Assembly (NCBI RefSeq): GCF_041583195.1
Contig: NZ_JBFHGL010000006.1
Location: 1 to 64,000, forward strand
Direction of reading: 5' to 3'
DNA from: Sulfurimonas sp.
GTDB lineage: Bacteria; Campylobacterota; Campylobacteria; Campylobacterales; Sulfurimonadaceae
Length of the DNA: 64,000 bases
Position numbers and translations under genes: made by a program
Notes under the pieces: generated by a model
Seen by the model: the letters and a program-made list of their open reading frames with translations, nothing else
The model's database searches: none
What the model was told of the DNA's origin: nothing
Shown here: piece after piece, positions 44,036 through 52,690 of the stretch
Layout: each line of letters opens with the position of its first letter
How positions within the stretch are numbered: the first letter of the stretch is position 1

Positions 44036-45001
44036 ATGAATGATATATTATTGAAGGTTCTATCGGAAGATAAGAACCTAATCATTTACAGAAAAGAACT
44101 TAATAAACTGACGGGTAGTGTCACAGCTACTATATTGCTTCAACAAATGATTTTTCATTCGTCTAATCATAACTATAAACCATTTTATAAGTTTATTGAA
44201 CCTTCACCAGCTAACGAACTATACAGAGAAGGTGATAGCTGGACTGAAGAGCTTGGTTTCACAAAATATGAGTTTAGAACAGCATACAAAAAGTTAGAAG
44301 AACTAAAAATTGTAAGCAAAAAAACAACAATGACAAGGGTAACTTATTACACTTTAAATAAGTCTCACTTAGGTAAGTTGATAAAGTCAATTTACGTGGA
44401 AGAGATAGAAATTGAAAAAGAGCCTAAAAATGCCGAAAATAAGGATATTACTAATGTAAGTGGAGAAAGTCAATTTACGTATGTTGATAATAACGATCTA
44501 GATTATAGTAAAATCAAAAGACAGAGACTTCCTCTAGATGATGAGGATGAAGGGGTCATAACTGAAAAACTTGATCTGACTTACCTTGATGATTATGTTT
44601 ATGAAGTCACTAAAAATGGAAATAATATCAAAAGCTCGTTTACCAACTACCGAAACCAGATAAAAGAAGTACTCAAAGACAGAACACATAAAAACCATCA
44701 AAAGACACTGCGGAACTATAGGACTTTTCTGAACAAGCGTATAGCTAAAGAGAGTAAAGAAGTTGTCGAAGAAAAGCCAATTGAACAACTCTCAGAGATA
44801 GTTGAGATCGATATAAATAATTATGTTGGAAAAAGAATAAATGGAAAATATGATGAAGGAACAGTTGAGAGAATCAAAACACTAGGCATAGATACTTATG
44901 AGGTAGTTTACATGGGGAAAGGTATACATCAGTCCCAGCTACTTCCACACACTGAATTAATGACAGGTAGTCAAATTATTAAGCAAACTAAGGCTAGTTG
45001 A
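44036..45001 (+). CDS. Putative winged-helix replication initiation/replisome-organiser protein
   Basis: The N-terminal 110 residues read like a phage or plasmid replication protein with a winged helix-turn-helix (K-L-T-G-S-V-T-A-T-I-L-L-Q-Q, W-T-E-E-L-G-F-T-K-Y-E-F, Y-K-K-L-E-E-L-K-I-V). The middle is acidic and linker-like, and the C-terminal part is basic. The gene follows a leader with pseudoknot potential, which fits a rep gene. No clear Shine-Dalgarno precedes the ATG. It may instead be a DnaD-like or transcription factor protein of the mobile element. Confidence 0.55.
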   Translation: MNDILLKVLSEDKNLIIYRKELNKLTGSVTATILLQQMIFHSSNHNYKPFYKFIEPSPANELYREGDSWTEELGFTKYEFRTAYKKLEELKIVSKKTTMTRVTYYTLNKSHLGKLIKSIYVEEIEIEKEPKNAENKDITNVSGESQFTYVDNNDLDYSKIKRQRLPLDDEDEGVITEKLDLTYLDDYVYEVTKNGNNIKSSFTNYRNQIKEVLKDRTHKNHQKTLRNYRTFLNKRIAKESKEVVEEKPIEQLSEIVEIDINNYVGKRINGKYDEGTVERIKTLGIDTYEVVYMGKGIHQSQLLPHTELMTGSQIIKQTKAS

Positions 45002-45010
45002 AATACTAAA

Positions 45011-45523
45011 TTATTTTTTCAAATTAATATTAATTGTGACAAGTACATATACTTCAGCGTTTGAATAAGAATTTGTTAATTCTGTGATTAACTTTTTAGC
45101 TCTTGGTTTATCTATACTAGCAAATATATTAAATTTTGAAATAGCTTTTTGGTTTAAAATTTCAAATAGAACCTCTTTGGCATTATTTGTATTAAAACTA
45201 TCTTTGTGCTCATTATAAATATCTTTGAATAAGTCTAAATTGTTTTTTAAGTTCCAGGAAGTTTTATTAAAATTAAAATTATATTGAATATACTCAAGCA
45301 ATGTATCATCTTTTTTGGTGTTTGTACCGAGTTTTATAAATAACTCATCGTATGACAAATTTTTAACAAGTTCAAATTTTCTGATCTCACCAGTATCATT
45401 TAACTCATTAAGGTCTTCTTTTTCAAGCGAGTTCAAAAAAACTACTATAGGATAATTTTCTTTCACATACCTATAGTATGTTGTTTTACTGATATGAAGG
45501 AGCTTACAAATTAGTTCTGGCAT
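45011..45523 (-). CDS. Small HTH-containing protein, possible repressor
   Basis: The N-terminus M-P-E-L-I-C-K-L-L-H-I-S-K-T-T-Y-Y-R-Y has the look of a helix-turn-helix (recognition helix T-T-Y-Y-R). The rest of the 170 residues is helical and unrecognised. It is transcribed away from the operator array at 45571-45690, which lies directly upstream, so self-repression and control of the divergent excisionase-like gene are plausible. Confidence 0.55.
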   Translation of the reverse strand: MPELICKLLHISKTTYYRYVKENYPIVVFLNSLEKEDLNELNDTGEIRKFELVKNLSYDELFIKLGTNTKKDDTLLEYIQYNFNFNKTSWNLKNNLDLFKDIYNEHKDSFNTNNAKEVLFEILNQKAISKFNIFASIDKPRAKKLITELTNSYSNAEVYVLVTININLKK

Positions 45524-45570
45524 ATATTGACCTTGTTGTTTAAAATGAATACAGTAATTATAGCAAAAAA

Positions 45571-45690
45571 TACTATATGATACTAATAGGTACTATATGA
45601 CACTAATTAATATTAAATTAAGTATCAAAATAGTATTATTTGATAATTTAAGTATCATATAGTACCTGTATGTATGTTATGATACCATAT
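45571..45690. promoter_or_regulatory. Array of TACTATATGATACT-type operator repeats
   Basis: TACTATATGATACT (45571-45584) recurs as TACTATATGACACT (45591-45604), in the opposite orientation as AGTATCATATAGTA (45651-45664), and as weaker copies AGTATCAAAATAGTA (45621-45635) and GATACCATAT (45681-45690). Spacing is near multiples of 10 bases, so the sites lie on one helix face. The array fills the divergent gap between the HTH protein and the excisionase-like gene, as a phage-type switch would. Confidence 0.7.
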
Positions 45691-45707
45691 AAGAGATTGG
45701 AGAAGAA

Positions 45708-45956
45708 ATGGAAAACGATATGACAATAGACAAAGATAAATACAATGAAATTTATGAAAATCTAAAAAATATAATAAATCTCCTTCAAAACATGCAAACT
45801 AATGCACCCAATGATGTTAAATACGTTACAGTCGCTGAAGCAGCCCAAATAACTAAGCTATCGGAACAGAAGATAAGACAGATGATCGATGAAGGAACTA
45901 TTAAAATAAATCCAGATTTTGGTCGTGCAAAACGCATATATATAGATAGCTTGTAA
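45708..45956 (+). CDS. Excisionase-like HTH protein
   Basis: The 82-residue protein ends in a MerR/excisionase-type HTH (Y-V-T-V-A-E-A-A-Q-I-T-K-L-S-E-Q-K-I-R-Q-M-I). The recognition segment is L-S-E-Q-K-I-R-Q, followed by a short wing. It lies beside the operator array and 0.5 kb before the recombinase, so it may be the recombination directionality factor or a regulator. GGAGAAGAA precedes the ATG. Confidence 0.72.
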   Translation: MENDMTIDKDKYNEIYENLKNIINLLQNMQTNAPNDVKYVTVAEAAQITKLSEQKIRQMIDEGTIKINPDFGRAKRIYIDSL

Positions 45957-46009
45957 AATAATAAAAATGCTATTTAAAAAGAAAAATAGAAACTATAGAA
46001 GCTACATTA

Positions 46010-46444
46010 ATGAAGATTAAAATATATGAAAACGACTATCTTGAACTTTATGTTCATCTTGATGATAGAGTTAAAGGTAAGAAAGAATATAAGTCATTCA
46101 ATAATCTGGGTGTAATGTTTCCCAAGAATGAAAGCAAAGACTTAGATGTAGCTATCCTAGAAGGCTTTTCAATCTTTGATTTAAAAGGGGCGTTATCATC
46201 TTTTATTTCAAAGCAATTTCCAAAAACCCAAAAAAACAAAATGCTGAAATTTGATGGATTCGAAGCAAAAATAGCGCAAACTAATAAGGTGTACTCTTTG
46301 AAATTATATTTTTCAAAGAACATTTATATACCGGATCAAGGCAGACATAATATGGAAATAACATTGTTTTTATCATTGCTTGAATGCAATATATTTCATT
46401 CAAAACTAAATAAAATACTCCACGAATGTAGTTTTGTTCACTAA
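46010..46444 (+). CDS. Hypothetical mobile-element protein
   Basis: A 144-residue mixed alpha/beta protein with no recognised motif, positioned between the excisionase-like gene and the recombinase, 8 bases ahead of the latter. The start is unclear because no strong ribosome binding site is present. Confidence 0.5.
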   Translation: MKIKIYENDYLELYVHLDDRVKGKKEYKSFNNLGVMFPKNESKDLDVAILEGFSIFDLKGALSSFISKQFPKTQKNKMLKFDGFEAKIAQTNKVYSLKLYFSKNIYIPDQGRHNMEITLFLSLLECNIFHSKLNKILHECSFVH

Positions 46445-46452
46445 GGATATAG

Positions 46453-47358
46453 ATGAAAGGCAGCATAAACAATCAGGCTAATCAACTATGGAAGGTATCA
46501 GATGGAATAGGGGTGTCTAAAAAAGATTCAAGAGAAAACAGTGGTATTTCTGCAATGTCTGGACATAAAATGTCTTATAAGATTCATTCACTTCGCTCAA
46601 AACAAGAGTTCATCCGAATCTCAAAAGAGCTTCTTACTTATGCAAAAACCGTGTATGGTATAAAAGATATGCAACAGATAAATAATCAAGTTGTTTCAAC
46701 ATTTATCACAGATAAAATCGAAGACGGAATACTAAGGGATTCGCTTTCATCATATATTTCTTTGCTTCAAAAAGTACAAATCAACCTTGACAAAATGCCA
46801 AAAAAAATAGATGCACATAATAATCTTTATAGTATAGATAAATTGAAAGAACTAAGAGTGGAAATAGATAAACATGCTGTTAGTTCTAAGCATGTTAATA
46901 AGGCATATACTAATCCTAATTCAATAGTTTCTTCTGTTGAAGGTGACTTAAAAATAGCTGCACAATTGCAAGTTCAAAATGGTTTGAGAGTTCATGAAGC
47001 AACACGGATAAAGTCCAACAATATGCTTGGAAAAAATACTATACACGTTCAGGGTAAAGGCGGTTTTACAAGAGATGTGAGGGTCGAGCCAAAGTTATAT
47101 AAAGAGATTGAAAAGCATATAAATAAGTATGGCTCATACAATATAGAGTACCGAAATTATTATAATGAATTGAAAAATGCAGTTAGTTTAAACAATGAAA
47201 AATGGAATGGAACACATGGTTTACGTTACAACTATGCTCAAAGAAAAATGGCAGAATATCAGCGTGAAATGCCATATAGATCAGCACTTCAAAAAGTTAG
47301 TTTTGAACTAGGTCATAAGCGTGCAGATATCACAAAGCACTACCTAAAGGCGAGTTAA
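46453..47358 (+). CDS. Tyrosine recombinase/integrase
   Basis: All catalytic residues are visible in the C-terminal half: G-L-R-V-H-E-A (Arg I), G-K-G-G (Lys in the beta-hairpin), H-G-L-R (His/Arg II), L-G-H-K-R (His III) and the nucleophile in K-H-Y-L. The N-terminal part (about residues 30-100) is a helical core-binding domain. It is likely the enzyme that moves this island, perhaps into tRNA-Leu at 43.5 kb. At 301 residues it is a typical small integrase. Confidence 0.87.
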   Translation: MKGSINNQANQLWKVSDGIGVSKKDSRENSGISAMSGHKMSYKIHSLRSKQEFIRISKELLTYAKTVYGIKDMQQINNQVVSTFITDKIEDGILRDSLSSYISLLQKVQINLDKMPKKIDAHNNLYSIDKLKELRVEIDKHAVSSKHVNKAYTNPNSIVSSVEGDLKIAAQLQVQNGLRVHEATRIKSNNMLGKNTIHVQGKGGFTRDVRVEPKLYKEIEKHINKYGSYNIEYRNYYNELKNAVSLNNEKWNGTHGLRYNYAQRKMAEYQREMPYRSALQKVSFELGHKRADITKHYLKAS

Positions 47359-47796
47359 ATGGAGATCAAAAAGAGCATAAAAAAGTTAAATTCTAAGCTT
47401 CAAAAAATGACTGAAAGTGAAGCTCAGGAAGAGATTTTAAAGCTTGTAAATAGCTATGATTTGTTTATAAGATATGGCGCAACTGATAAATTAACAGCAT
47501 TTATAAATTCAATATATACACCAAAAACTAAAACCAATCTTACGAAAGAAAAAGAGATAAAACATCAAAAAAAACTAAAAAATGATAGTCGATACGCCAC
47601 ACTATACAACTTAAAAGATGAATTGATAGCTAAGCTAAAAGAAGGAATGAGTTACAGAGAAGTGGCAAAATATTTGAGCACATACAAAGTGGCTAATTCA
47701 TACAGAAATAGCAAGAAAAAGCCAATATTCAATAAGATGTATATACATAGGTTCTGCAAGGAACATTGTATAAAACCTTACAAATTATCTAGTTAG
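47359..47796 (+). CDS. Hypothetical basic protein with HTH-like C-terminus
   Basis: It starts directly at the recombinase stop codon, so it is translationally coupled to it. The 145 residues are Lys-rich. The C-terminal segment with L-K-E-G-M-S-Y-R-E-V-A-K-Y-L looks like a DNA-binding helix-turn-helix, seen in TraK/MobC-like accessory proteins. It may help the recombinase or a mobilisation system; the assignment is weak. Confidence 0.5.
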   Translation: MEIKKSIKKLNSKLQKMTESEAQEEILKLVNSYDLFIRYGATDKLTAFINSIYTPKTKTNLTKEKEIKHQKKLKNDSRYATLYNLKDELIAKLKEGMSYREVAKYLSTYKVANSYRNSKKKPIFNKMYIHRFCKEHCIKPYKLSS

Positions 47797-47897
47797 CTAA
47801 TGTAGTGTTGATATATTAATTGTAAAATACCAATTGCTATAGCTGTGTAAAAAGATATTTTAATTCCATAAAAAAAATCTTCAAAAAATTTATGCAT
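47793..47897 (-). CDS. 34-residue membrane peptide
   Basis: M-H-K-F-F-E-D-F-F followed by a hydrophobic stretch with Y-T-A-I-A-I-G-I-L makes a single membrane helix. An excellent ribosome binding site (AAGGAGTAAATATG) precedes ATG 47897, which is why this start is chosen over the longer frame to 48020. Short toxins of type I toxin-antitoxin pairs look like this, and no antisense RNA was identified. It overlaps the end of the neighbouring gene by 4 bases. Confidence 0.5.
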   Translation of the reverse strand: MHKFFEDFFYGIKISFYTAIAIGILQLIYQHYIS

Positions 47898-48084
47898 ATT
47901 TACTCCTTCTATTTTAATTATTAAATTGTATAAGTCTATTGACAAGTTTAATATTAAGAATAGTTGCGATTGTGGAAGTTCTCTGAGTTTGATAAATTTT
48001 ACTCGAAACAACTGTAACACATTACTGTAACAGGATAAAGAAAGCTAAATCTTTTAAGCTACTATATTATGGTTAGAGTAGCCA

Positions 48085-48270
48085 TCGGTCAAGTTAAAGC
48101 AAAGCGGGAACTTGACCGAGGGTAGGAAAACCTACACTCGCGTTTATTTCGGCATTTTCGCGTGTTCACACGCTTCAAAAATCCGAAATCAACCGAATAA
48201 TGATTTTGATTTCGCGTGAGCCGCGAACTCAAAATCCCGAGTTTTTCAAGAGAAAAAGCTGCGCTTTTTT
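48085..48270. other. Highly structured non-coding block: candidate oriT or ncRNA
   Basis: Four consecutive hairpins fill about 155 bases: CGGTCAAGTT/AACTTGACCG (48086-48118), CGAGGGTAGG/CCTACACTCG with AAAA loop (48117-48140), a compound hairpin ATTTCGG...CCGAAAT with inner GCGTG/CACGC (48146-48189), and GATTTTGA-T-TTCGCG paired with CGCGAA-C-TCAAAATC (48202-48236). A terminator-like hairpin follows. The block is clearly richer in G/C than the AT-rich sequence around it. It could be a conjugative transfer origin, a structured RNA, or a recombination site. Confidence 0.6.
48253..48270 (+). terminator. Rho-independent terminator-like hairpin
   Basis: AAAAAGC (48253-48259), TGC loop, GCTTTTT (48263-48269) and a final T. 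The A-tract on the other side makes it bidirectional. It closes the structured block. Confidence 0.65.
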
Positions 48271-49105
48271 ACTGTAAATTTGACAATCAATATAAAAACT
48301 AGGGACAATATAACTTACATTTTTTATTTATATAAAACTTGTTGAACTTTGACTTAACCACATCACGGTTACCTTGTCTGAATAAAAGCAATTGGGCTAT
48401 ACAGATAATGCAGCATTTTTTAAATGCCTTCCGGATTTATTTCCGAAATATAAAGTAGTGAATATCATTACTAAATATTTGGGTTCTTGTTTTGCGAGTA
48501 TAAAAAAATGCGAAAAATGAAAAATAATTTTTGACTTACCTCAATTATTATTACGTAGTTGTTTTCATTTTCCTTTTACCGGGTCTTTAACAACACATCA
48601 ACAGGTGCTGACCTACCTCATAAGGTTGTTTTATTTTTCTGTGAGACACTGAAAGAATTTTAACTATTTGGTTAGTTGATTCAAATAGGTGTATAGTTAA
48701 ATAATGCAAAAAAATAGTGACATTAATATGTCATCTGTAGTTTATTTTTTCAGACCATTTAATTGGTTTTTATAAGCACACGTTTTGCTCAAGTTTTACG
48801 ATAAAACGAGAAGAAGATTTTTTAATTTTATAGTATGCGGTTTGCATAAGTAAGTTTGACATCTGGTAAGTTGTTTCTTGTATGTTTCAAGCTTGACAAA
48901 TTTATTACTTGTTTTAAAAATGATTTAGTCACTATTTTAGTAAAGACTTTAACAAGCTAAAGAGAACGAAACTCTCACAAAATATCTGATAATTTATTTT
49001 ATCCATGTCATCACTGTTCAATGACATTAAATAATTGAATAATTTGCTTAACATTAACAACCAAAACAGTAATACAAAAAAATAAATCATTTTAAAATAT
49101 TTATA
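48271..49105. other. AT-rich non-coding stretch
   Basis: About 830 bases with no convincing gene. Frames are short and stop-rich, and no RNA motif is recognised apart from CCGGATTTATTTCCG, a weak inverted repeat near 48431. Confidence 0.5.
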
Positions 49106-49245
49106 AAAAGTATTAATTAGATGTCAAAAAAGTATTAATTAGATGCATAATTAGTTCATAGATAAATGACTTATAAAAAAATGATTCCCTATTATAGGAT
49201 ATAAAATTAAAAAAAAATTATAATTTTAAAAGTATTAATTAGATG
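49106..49245. repeat. Three iteron-like direct repeats
   Basis: AAAAGTATTAATTAGATG occurs at 49106-49123, 49128-49145 and 49228-49245. The first two are 22 bases apart (two helix turns) and the third is 100 bases further on. They are perfect 18-base copies in an A/T-rich tract, as in plasmid iterons or operators. They lie 170-300 bases upstream of the gene at 49413. Confidence 0.65.
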
Positions 49246-49412
49246 CACTATCCCTGTTTTAGGTGCTTTGTAAAGCCTGTTTTTAACTATAGAAGAAAAA
49301 ATACTACAACTTTAATCTACTTATGATGTAATACAAAATACAAAATATATTATTTTAATGTCAATTTGACATATTTTGAATATGAGAAAATTTTTTATAA
49401 TAAAGTTCTATC

Positions 49413-49721
49413 ATGGATACTAAAAAACTATTAGAAGAACTTAGTGAAGATTGTTTATCAGAGCTTACAAAACATAAATACAATAAGCATTTAGATATAT
49501 CTGACAGATATAGAAAAGGTAAGATTGTTTCCTATGAGTATATACTTGATCTAATTTATTATTTTTATGAAAAAGATAGAGCTCTTAAAGTAGAATTTGA
49601 AGACATGATCATTAAACAAATTGAGTATATAAAATCATTAAATGAAGGTGACTACCAAGATGGAATAAGTGATGTACTCAAATGGACTAGAAACAAACTC
49701 AACAAAAATGGAATAAAGTAA
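49413..49721 (+). CDS. Hypothetical small helical protein
   Basis: A 102-residue acidic-then-basic helical protein of unknown family. It lies downstream of the three iteron-like repeats and about 100 bases before the small membrane genes. No clear ribosome binding site precedes the ATG. Confidence 0.5.
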   Translation: MDTKKLLEELSEDCLSELTKHKYNKHLDISDRYRKGKIVSYEYILDLIYYFYEKDRALKVEFEDMIIKQIEYIKSLNEGDYQDGISDVLKWTRNKLNKNGIK

Positions 49722-49821
49722 TGAAGCTTTTATTGATTAAGTTGAAGATCTATGTTTACAACCTCAGAAAGAAGATGTTGAAGGTTTAGTTTTAGATCAA
49801 AAAAATACGAAGGTTTATAAA

Positions 49822-49995
49822 ATGTTACTAGAACTGTTAGACCAGCTAAATAATCCTGGTATTATATTTTTATCAATTATTGTAGTTTTTATGTATATAT
49901 TTAAACTGCAATTGGATTCTATGCCAGATGTAGATAAGAAAGCCATCTCTACTGATAAATATTTAGAAATTAGAAAAAAACTTAGCAAGTGTTAA
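49822..49995 (+). CDS. Small membrane protein
   Basis: A 57-residue frame with one hydrophobic segment (I-I-F-L-S-I-I-V-V-F-M-Y-I-F) and AAGG 8 bases before the ATG. The same frame is open upstream to 49741 and reads like protein before a TAA at 49738, so a longer ancestral gene may have been interrupted. The downstream DUF2905 gene starts 5 bases after its stop. Confidence 0.4.
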   Translation: MLLELLDQLNNPGIIFLSIIVVFMYIFKLQLDSMPDVDKKAISTDKYLEIRKKLSKC

Positions 49996-50000
49996 AGAGG

Positions 50001-50207
50001 ATGGATAAAATACTAATATACTCAGGATTAGCATTACTCATTATAGGCCTTATATGGCAATTTATTCCAGGAGCATTTAGTTGGATTGGTAATTTACCCG
50101 GTGATATAAAATATAAAAATGAAAACACCAGCTTTTATTTTCCAATAACTACCATGATAGTTATCAGTATTACCTTATCTTTGATATTTAGATTTTTTGG
50201 AAAGTAG
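50001..50207 (+). CDS. DUF2905 family membrane protein
   Basis: Two hydrophobic segments flank the family signature G-N-L-P-G-D-I-K-Y-K-N-E-N, followed by F-Y-F-P-I-T-T-M. The start at ATG 50001 gives the usual length; GTG 49989 in the same frame would add four residues. DUF2905 proteins are small inner-membrane proteins of unknown function. Confidence 0.8.
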   Translation: MDKILIYSGLALLIIGLIWQFIPGAFSWIGNLPGDIKYKNENTSFYFPITTMIVISITLSLIFRFFGK

Positions 50208-50253
50208 CTAACTGCATCAATGGTTCAATAAATAAAAAAACTAAGAGGAACAT

Positions 50254-50934
50254 ATGAAAAAACTATCAATACTACTACCACTTTTAATCTCAATAGCATT
50301 TGCACAAATACCTATAGAAGAAAAACTGTTTATAAAGAAGTTTTTCAATAAAAAACAGTGTGATCAGATTATAGATAAAACGTATTATGAAATTTGCTAC
50401 AACTATAAAGCAAAAGGTGCAAACTATGTTTACTATGTGTTAGATGGTTCTAAAGTAAATAAAGGCAATATCAAAGAGCGACCTAGATTTTATGATGAAC
50501 TAAAGCTACCTAGAAATTATCGCACTAAACACAGTGACTACACAAGAAACCAATATAAGATGGATCGCGGACACTTAGCAAATGATGCTTCTTTTGATTG
50601 GAGTGAAAAATCTCTTAAAAGTACCTACAGTATGGCTAATGTAATTCCACAATATAAAAACATAAATAGATACACATGGATTAAAGCTGAAAAGCTTGAG
50701 AGATTAGTAGCAACTAAACTTGGTAAAGTAAGTGTATTAAACAGTGTTATCTATTCTAACAGTCCTAAAACTATAGGTAGAAATAAAGTAGCAGTACCTA
50801 AAGCCTTTTGGAAGATGATCTTTAATAAAGAGAAAAACTATGAGCGCTGCTTTTACTATGAGAATATAATTGGACTTAAAACTAGAGGTGATAAGTTAAA
50901 AGATCATGAGGTTGAGTGTAATAGTCTATATTAA
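50254..50934 (+). CDS. Secreted DNA/RNA non-specific endonuclease
   Basis: The N-terminus is a Sec signal peptide (M-K-K-L-S-I-L-L-P, cleavage after A-F-A). The catalytic core has D-R-G-H (general base His) near residue 108 and N-V-I-P-Q...N with W for metal binding, the NUC1 endonuclease pattern. It degrades DNA and RNA outside the cytoplasm. Related nucleases (Dns) on Campylobacter integrated elements block natural transformation, and this copy lies on an integrase-bearing island. GAGG lies upstream of the ATG. Confidence 0.9.
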   Translation: MKKLSILLPLLISIAFAQIPIEEKLFIKKFFNKKQCDQIIDKTYYEICYNYKAKGANYVYYVLDGSKVNKGNIKERPRFYDELKLPRNYRTKHSDYTRNQYKMDRGHLANDASFDWSEKSLKSTYSMANVIPQYKNINRYTWIKAEKLERLVATKLGKVSVLNSVIYSNSPKTIGRNKVAVPKAFWKMIFNKEKNYERCFYYENIIGLKTRGDKLKDHEVECNSLY

Positions 50935-51032
50935 TGTTCAACAAACTACTCTTTGTGTAACATAACATGAGAAAGCAAGTTTATCTTAAATATTTTTCAT
51001 AAAAATCATCAATCTTTTCCAAAAAAAGAAAA

Positions 51033-52241
51033 TCATTTAAGGTATTTATCTATATATTTAATTTTATATTCTTGACTGCCAACTCTATTTAAGCAATCAT
51101 CATAAAAAGCATGTACTTCCAAACAATTATCATGAATAACATGTAGTTGATTAAAATAATTTTTAGCGCGTGGAAATGTTCTCCATTTAGTAATAGCGCC
51201 AGATATATTAGTGAATGTATTATTATCATGATGTACAACCAATGCATTCTCACATTCAATTATGGTACCAAAGTGGGAAACACCACCACCAACAACTTTA
51301 CCTTTCCACTCTTGCAAGTGGACTTGTTTAACATTTGAGAAATAAGACTCATCTTCATTATTATTATCAAATGAAACAATTTCTAAACCTCCGTTAGAAG
51401 TTGCACGATATATTTTGTCCTGAAGCCCCCATGACAATCCATTAGTACTACTTTGACCAAATATCTCTTCCTCTGTAAACTTTTTATAGTACTCTCTAAA
51501 GTACTTTTTAGCATTATTAAAATTATTCCTTTCACTCCATCTATAAAGTTCAAGTTCAGCACTTTCTACTGTTGAACTGTTATATAAACTTATAAAAGAA
51601 TAGTTTGAAAAAGTAGAATGCTTGTTTGATACTTGTATTATGTTATTTTCAACTATTGAACTATTAGGAACTATATTATCAATATTATTATTATATTCAT
51701 ATAACCCTGTTTGACCACCTGATAAGGATATTTGCCCAAAACCACTTGCATTAATTGAAAAAAGTTTATTATCCCATAACTTTTGAGGACGAGAAGACAC
51801 TAGATACTTTTCATTTAAACTTCTATGCGCAGTTGAACTAAACAAGCCTTCTTCTGTTGCTGCATAAATCTTTTTATTAAATATATCCATATCTATAGTT
51901 AAATATTTAAATGGGCTTTTTTGCTTAGAATACAAGTATTCGTTAAGTTCGTTTATACTAATGGTTAATTCTTTATTTGCATAATTATCCATCAAATTAG
52001 AAATAATGTTGTGTACACTATTAATCTTCATAATTTTTAAAATAAATTCATTATGAAATGCATGACTTTGCCTAAATATATCGCTTATAAACTCTTCCGA
52101 ATATATATCAAATTTAGATAAAACTAAATCATCCCAGTTTACTATTAATAAATCATTATCAAATGTCCACAGATATAATCTTCCCATATAAATGTACGAA
52201 TCCCAATAGTCACCTTCAATTCTAATTTTCAAAGATTGCAT
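51033..52241 (-). CDS. Hypothetical protein, possible beta-propeller-like sensor
   Basis: 402 residues without known domains. Short repeats of the form K-I-Y-A-A-T-E-E-G-L, K-I-Y-R-A-T-S-N-G-G-L and L-S-G-G-Q-T-G-L suggest blade-like beta strands. It overlaps the small gene upstream by 13 bases, so the two products are made together. The surroundings (nuclease, restriction genes) suggest a defence or mobile-element role, but there is no direct evidence. Confidence 0.55.
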   Translation of the reverse strand: MQSLKIRIEGDYWDSYIYMGRLYLWTFDNDLLIVNWDDLVLSKFDIYSEEFISDIFRQSHAFHNEFILKIMKINSVHNIISNLMDNYANKELTISINELNEYLYSKQKSPFKYLTIDMDIFNKKIYAATEEGLFSSTAHRSLNEKYLVSSRPQKLWDNKLFSINASGFGQISLSGGQTGLYEYNNNIDNIVPNSSIVENNIIQVSNKHSTFSNYSFISLYNSSTVESAELELYRWSERNNFNNAKKYFREYYKKFTEEEIFGQSSTNGLSWGLQDKIYRATSNGGLEIVSFDNNNEDESYFSNVKQVHLQEWKGKVVGGGVSHFGTIIECENALVVHHDNNTFTNISGAITKWRTFPRAKNYFNQLHVIHDNCLEVHAFYDDCLNRVGSQEYKIKYIDKYLK

Positions 52242-52690
52242 GATTTACCTTGTATTATTTTGTTAAGCTTTGCTTTAGTAAGATAGTTTTCTTCCTTTAG
52301 TTTTTTTAAAAATGATGTTTCTGGTACATCTTGGGGATTATATTGATAATCCGCTGGATACCCATGCCATTCTCTATTGTTTGAATGTTTTGTAAATTTT
52401 GCAAATTTAATGTTTGTAGAGTTATTATTTTCACCTAATTTAGATAAAGAACCATAACTAGTATGTATACCCCAGCATAATTCTAAACTATCATACTGAT
52501 TTACTCTTTTCCCTGTATAAGCTAACGCATTTTTAAAACAATTATACTCATCTGAAATCGCAATAGTCCATCGTGATATATTACCAATAAGACCATTTCT
52601 ATGTTTAGAAATTGTTTTAAATAACTGACCACATTCTGTAGTGACAGTTTGATCTACTATAGTTGGTGCTGGCATACTCTTCCCTAACAA
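52229..52690 (-). CDS. Hypothetical protein, partner of the larger gene
   Basis: A 153-residue protein with cysteines at T-E-C-G, N-C-F and L-C-W, then W-H-G-Y-P-A-D-Y. No family is recognised. It is the first gene of a two-gene unit, overlapping the next by 13 bases. Confidence 0.55.
   Translation of the reverse strand: MLGKSMPAPTIVDQTVTTECGQLFKTISKHRNGLIGNISRWTIAISDEYNCFKNALAYTGKRVNQYDSLELCWGIHTSYGSLSKLGENNNSTNIKFAKFTKHSNNREWHGYPADYQYNPQDVPETSFLKKLKEENYLTKAKLNKIIQGKSCNL

Noticed and set aside
48085-48270. Insertion sequence or IS200/605 end
   Set aside because: There is no transposase nearby and no target duplication; the hairpins are four different stems.
49106-49245. CRISPR array
   Set aside because: Only three repeats with 4- and 82-base gaps, no spacers of constant length and no cas genes.
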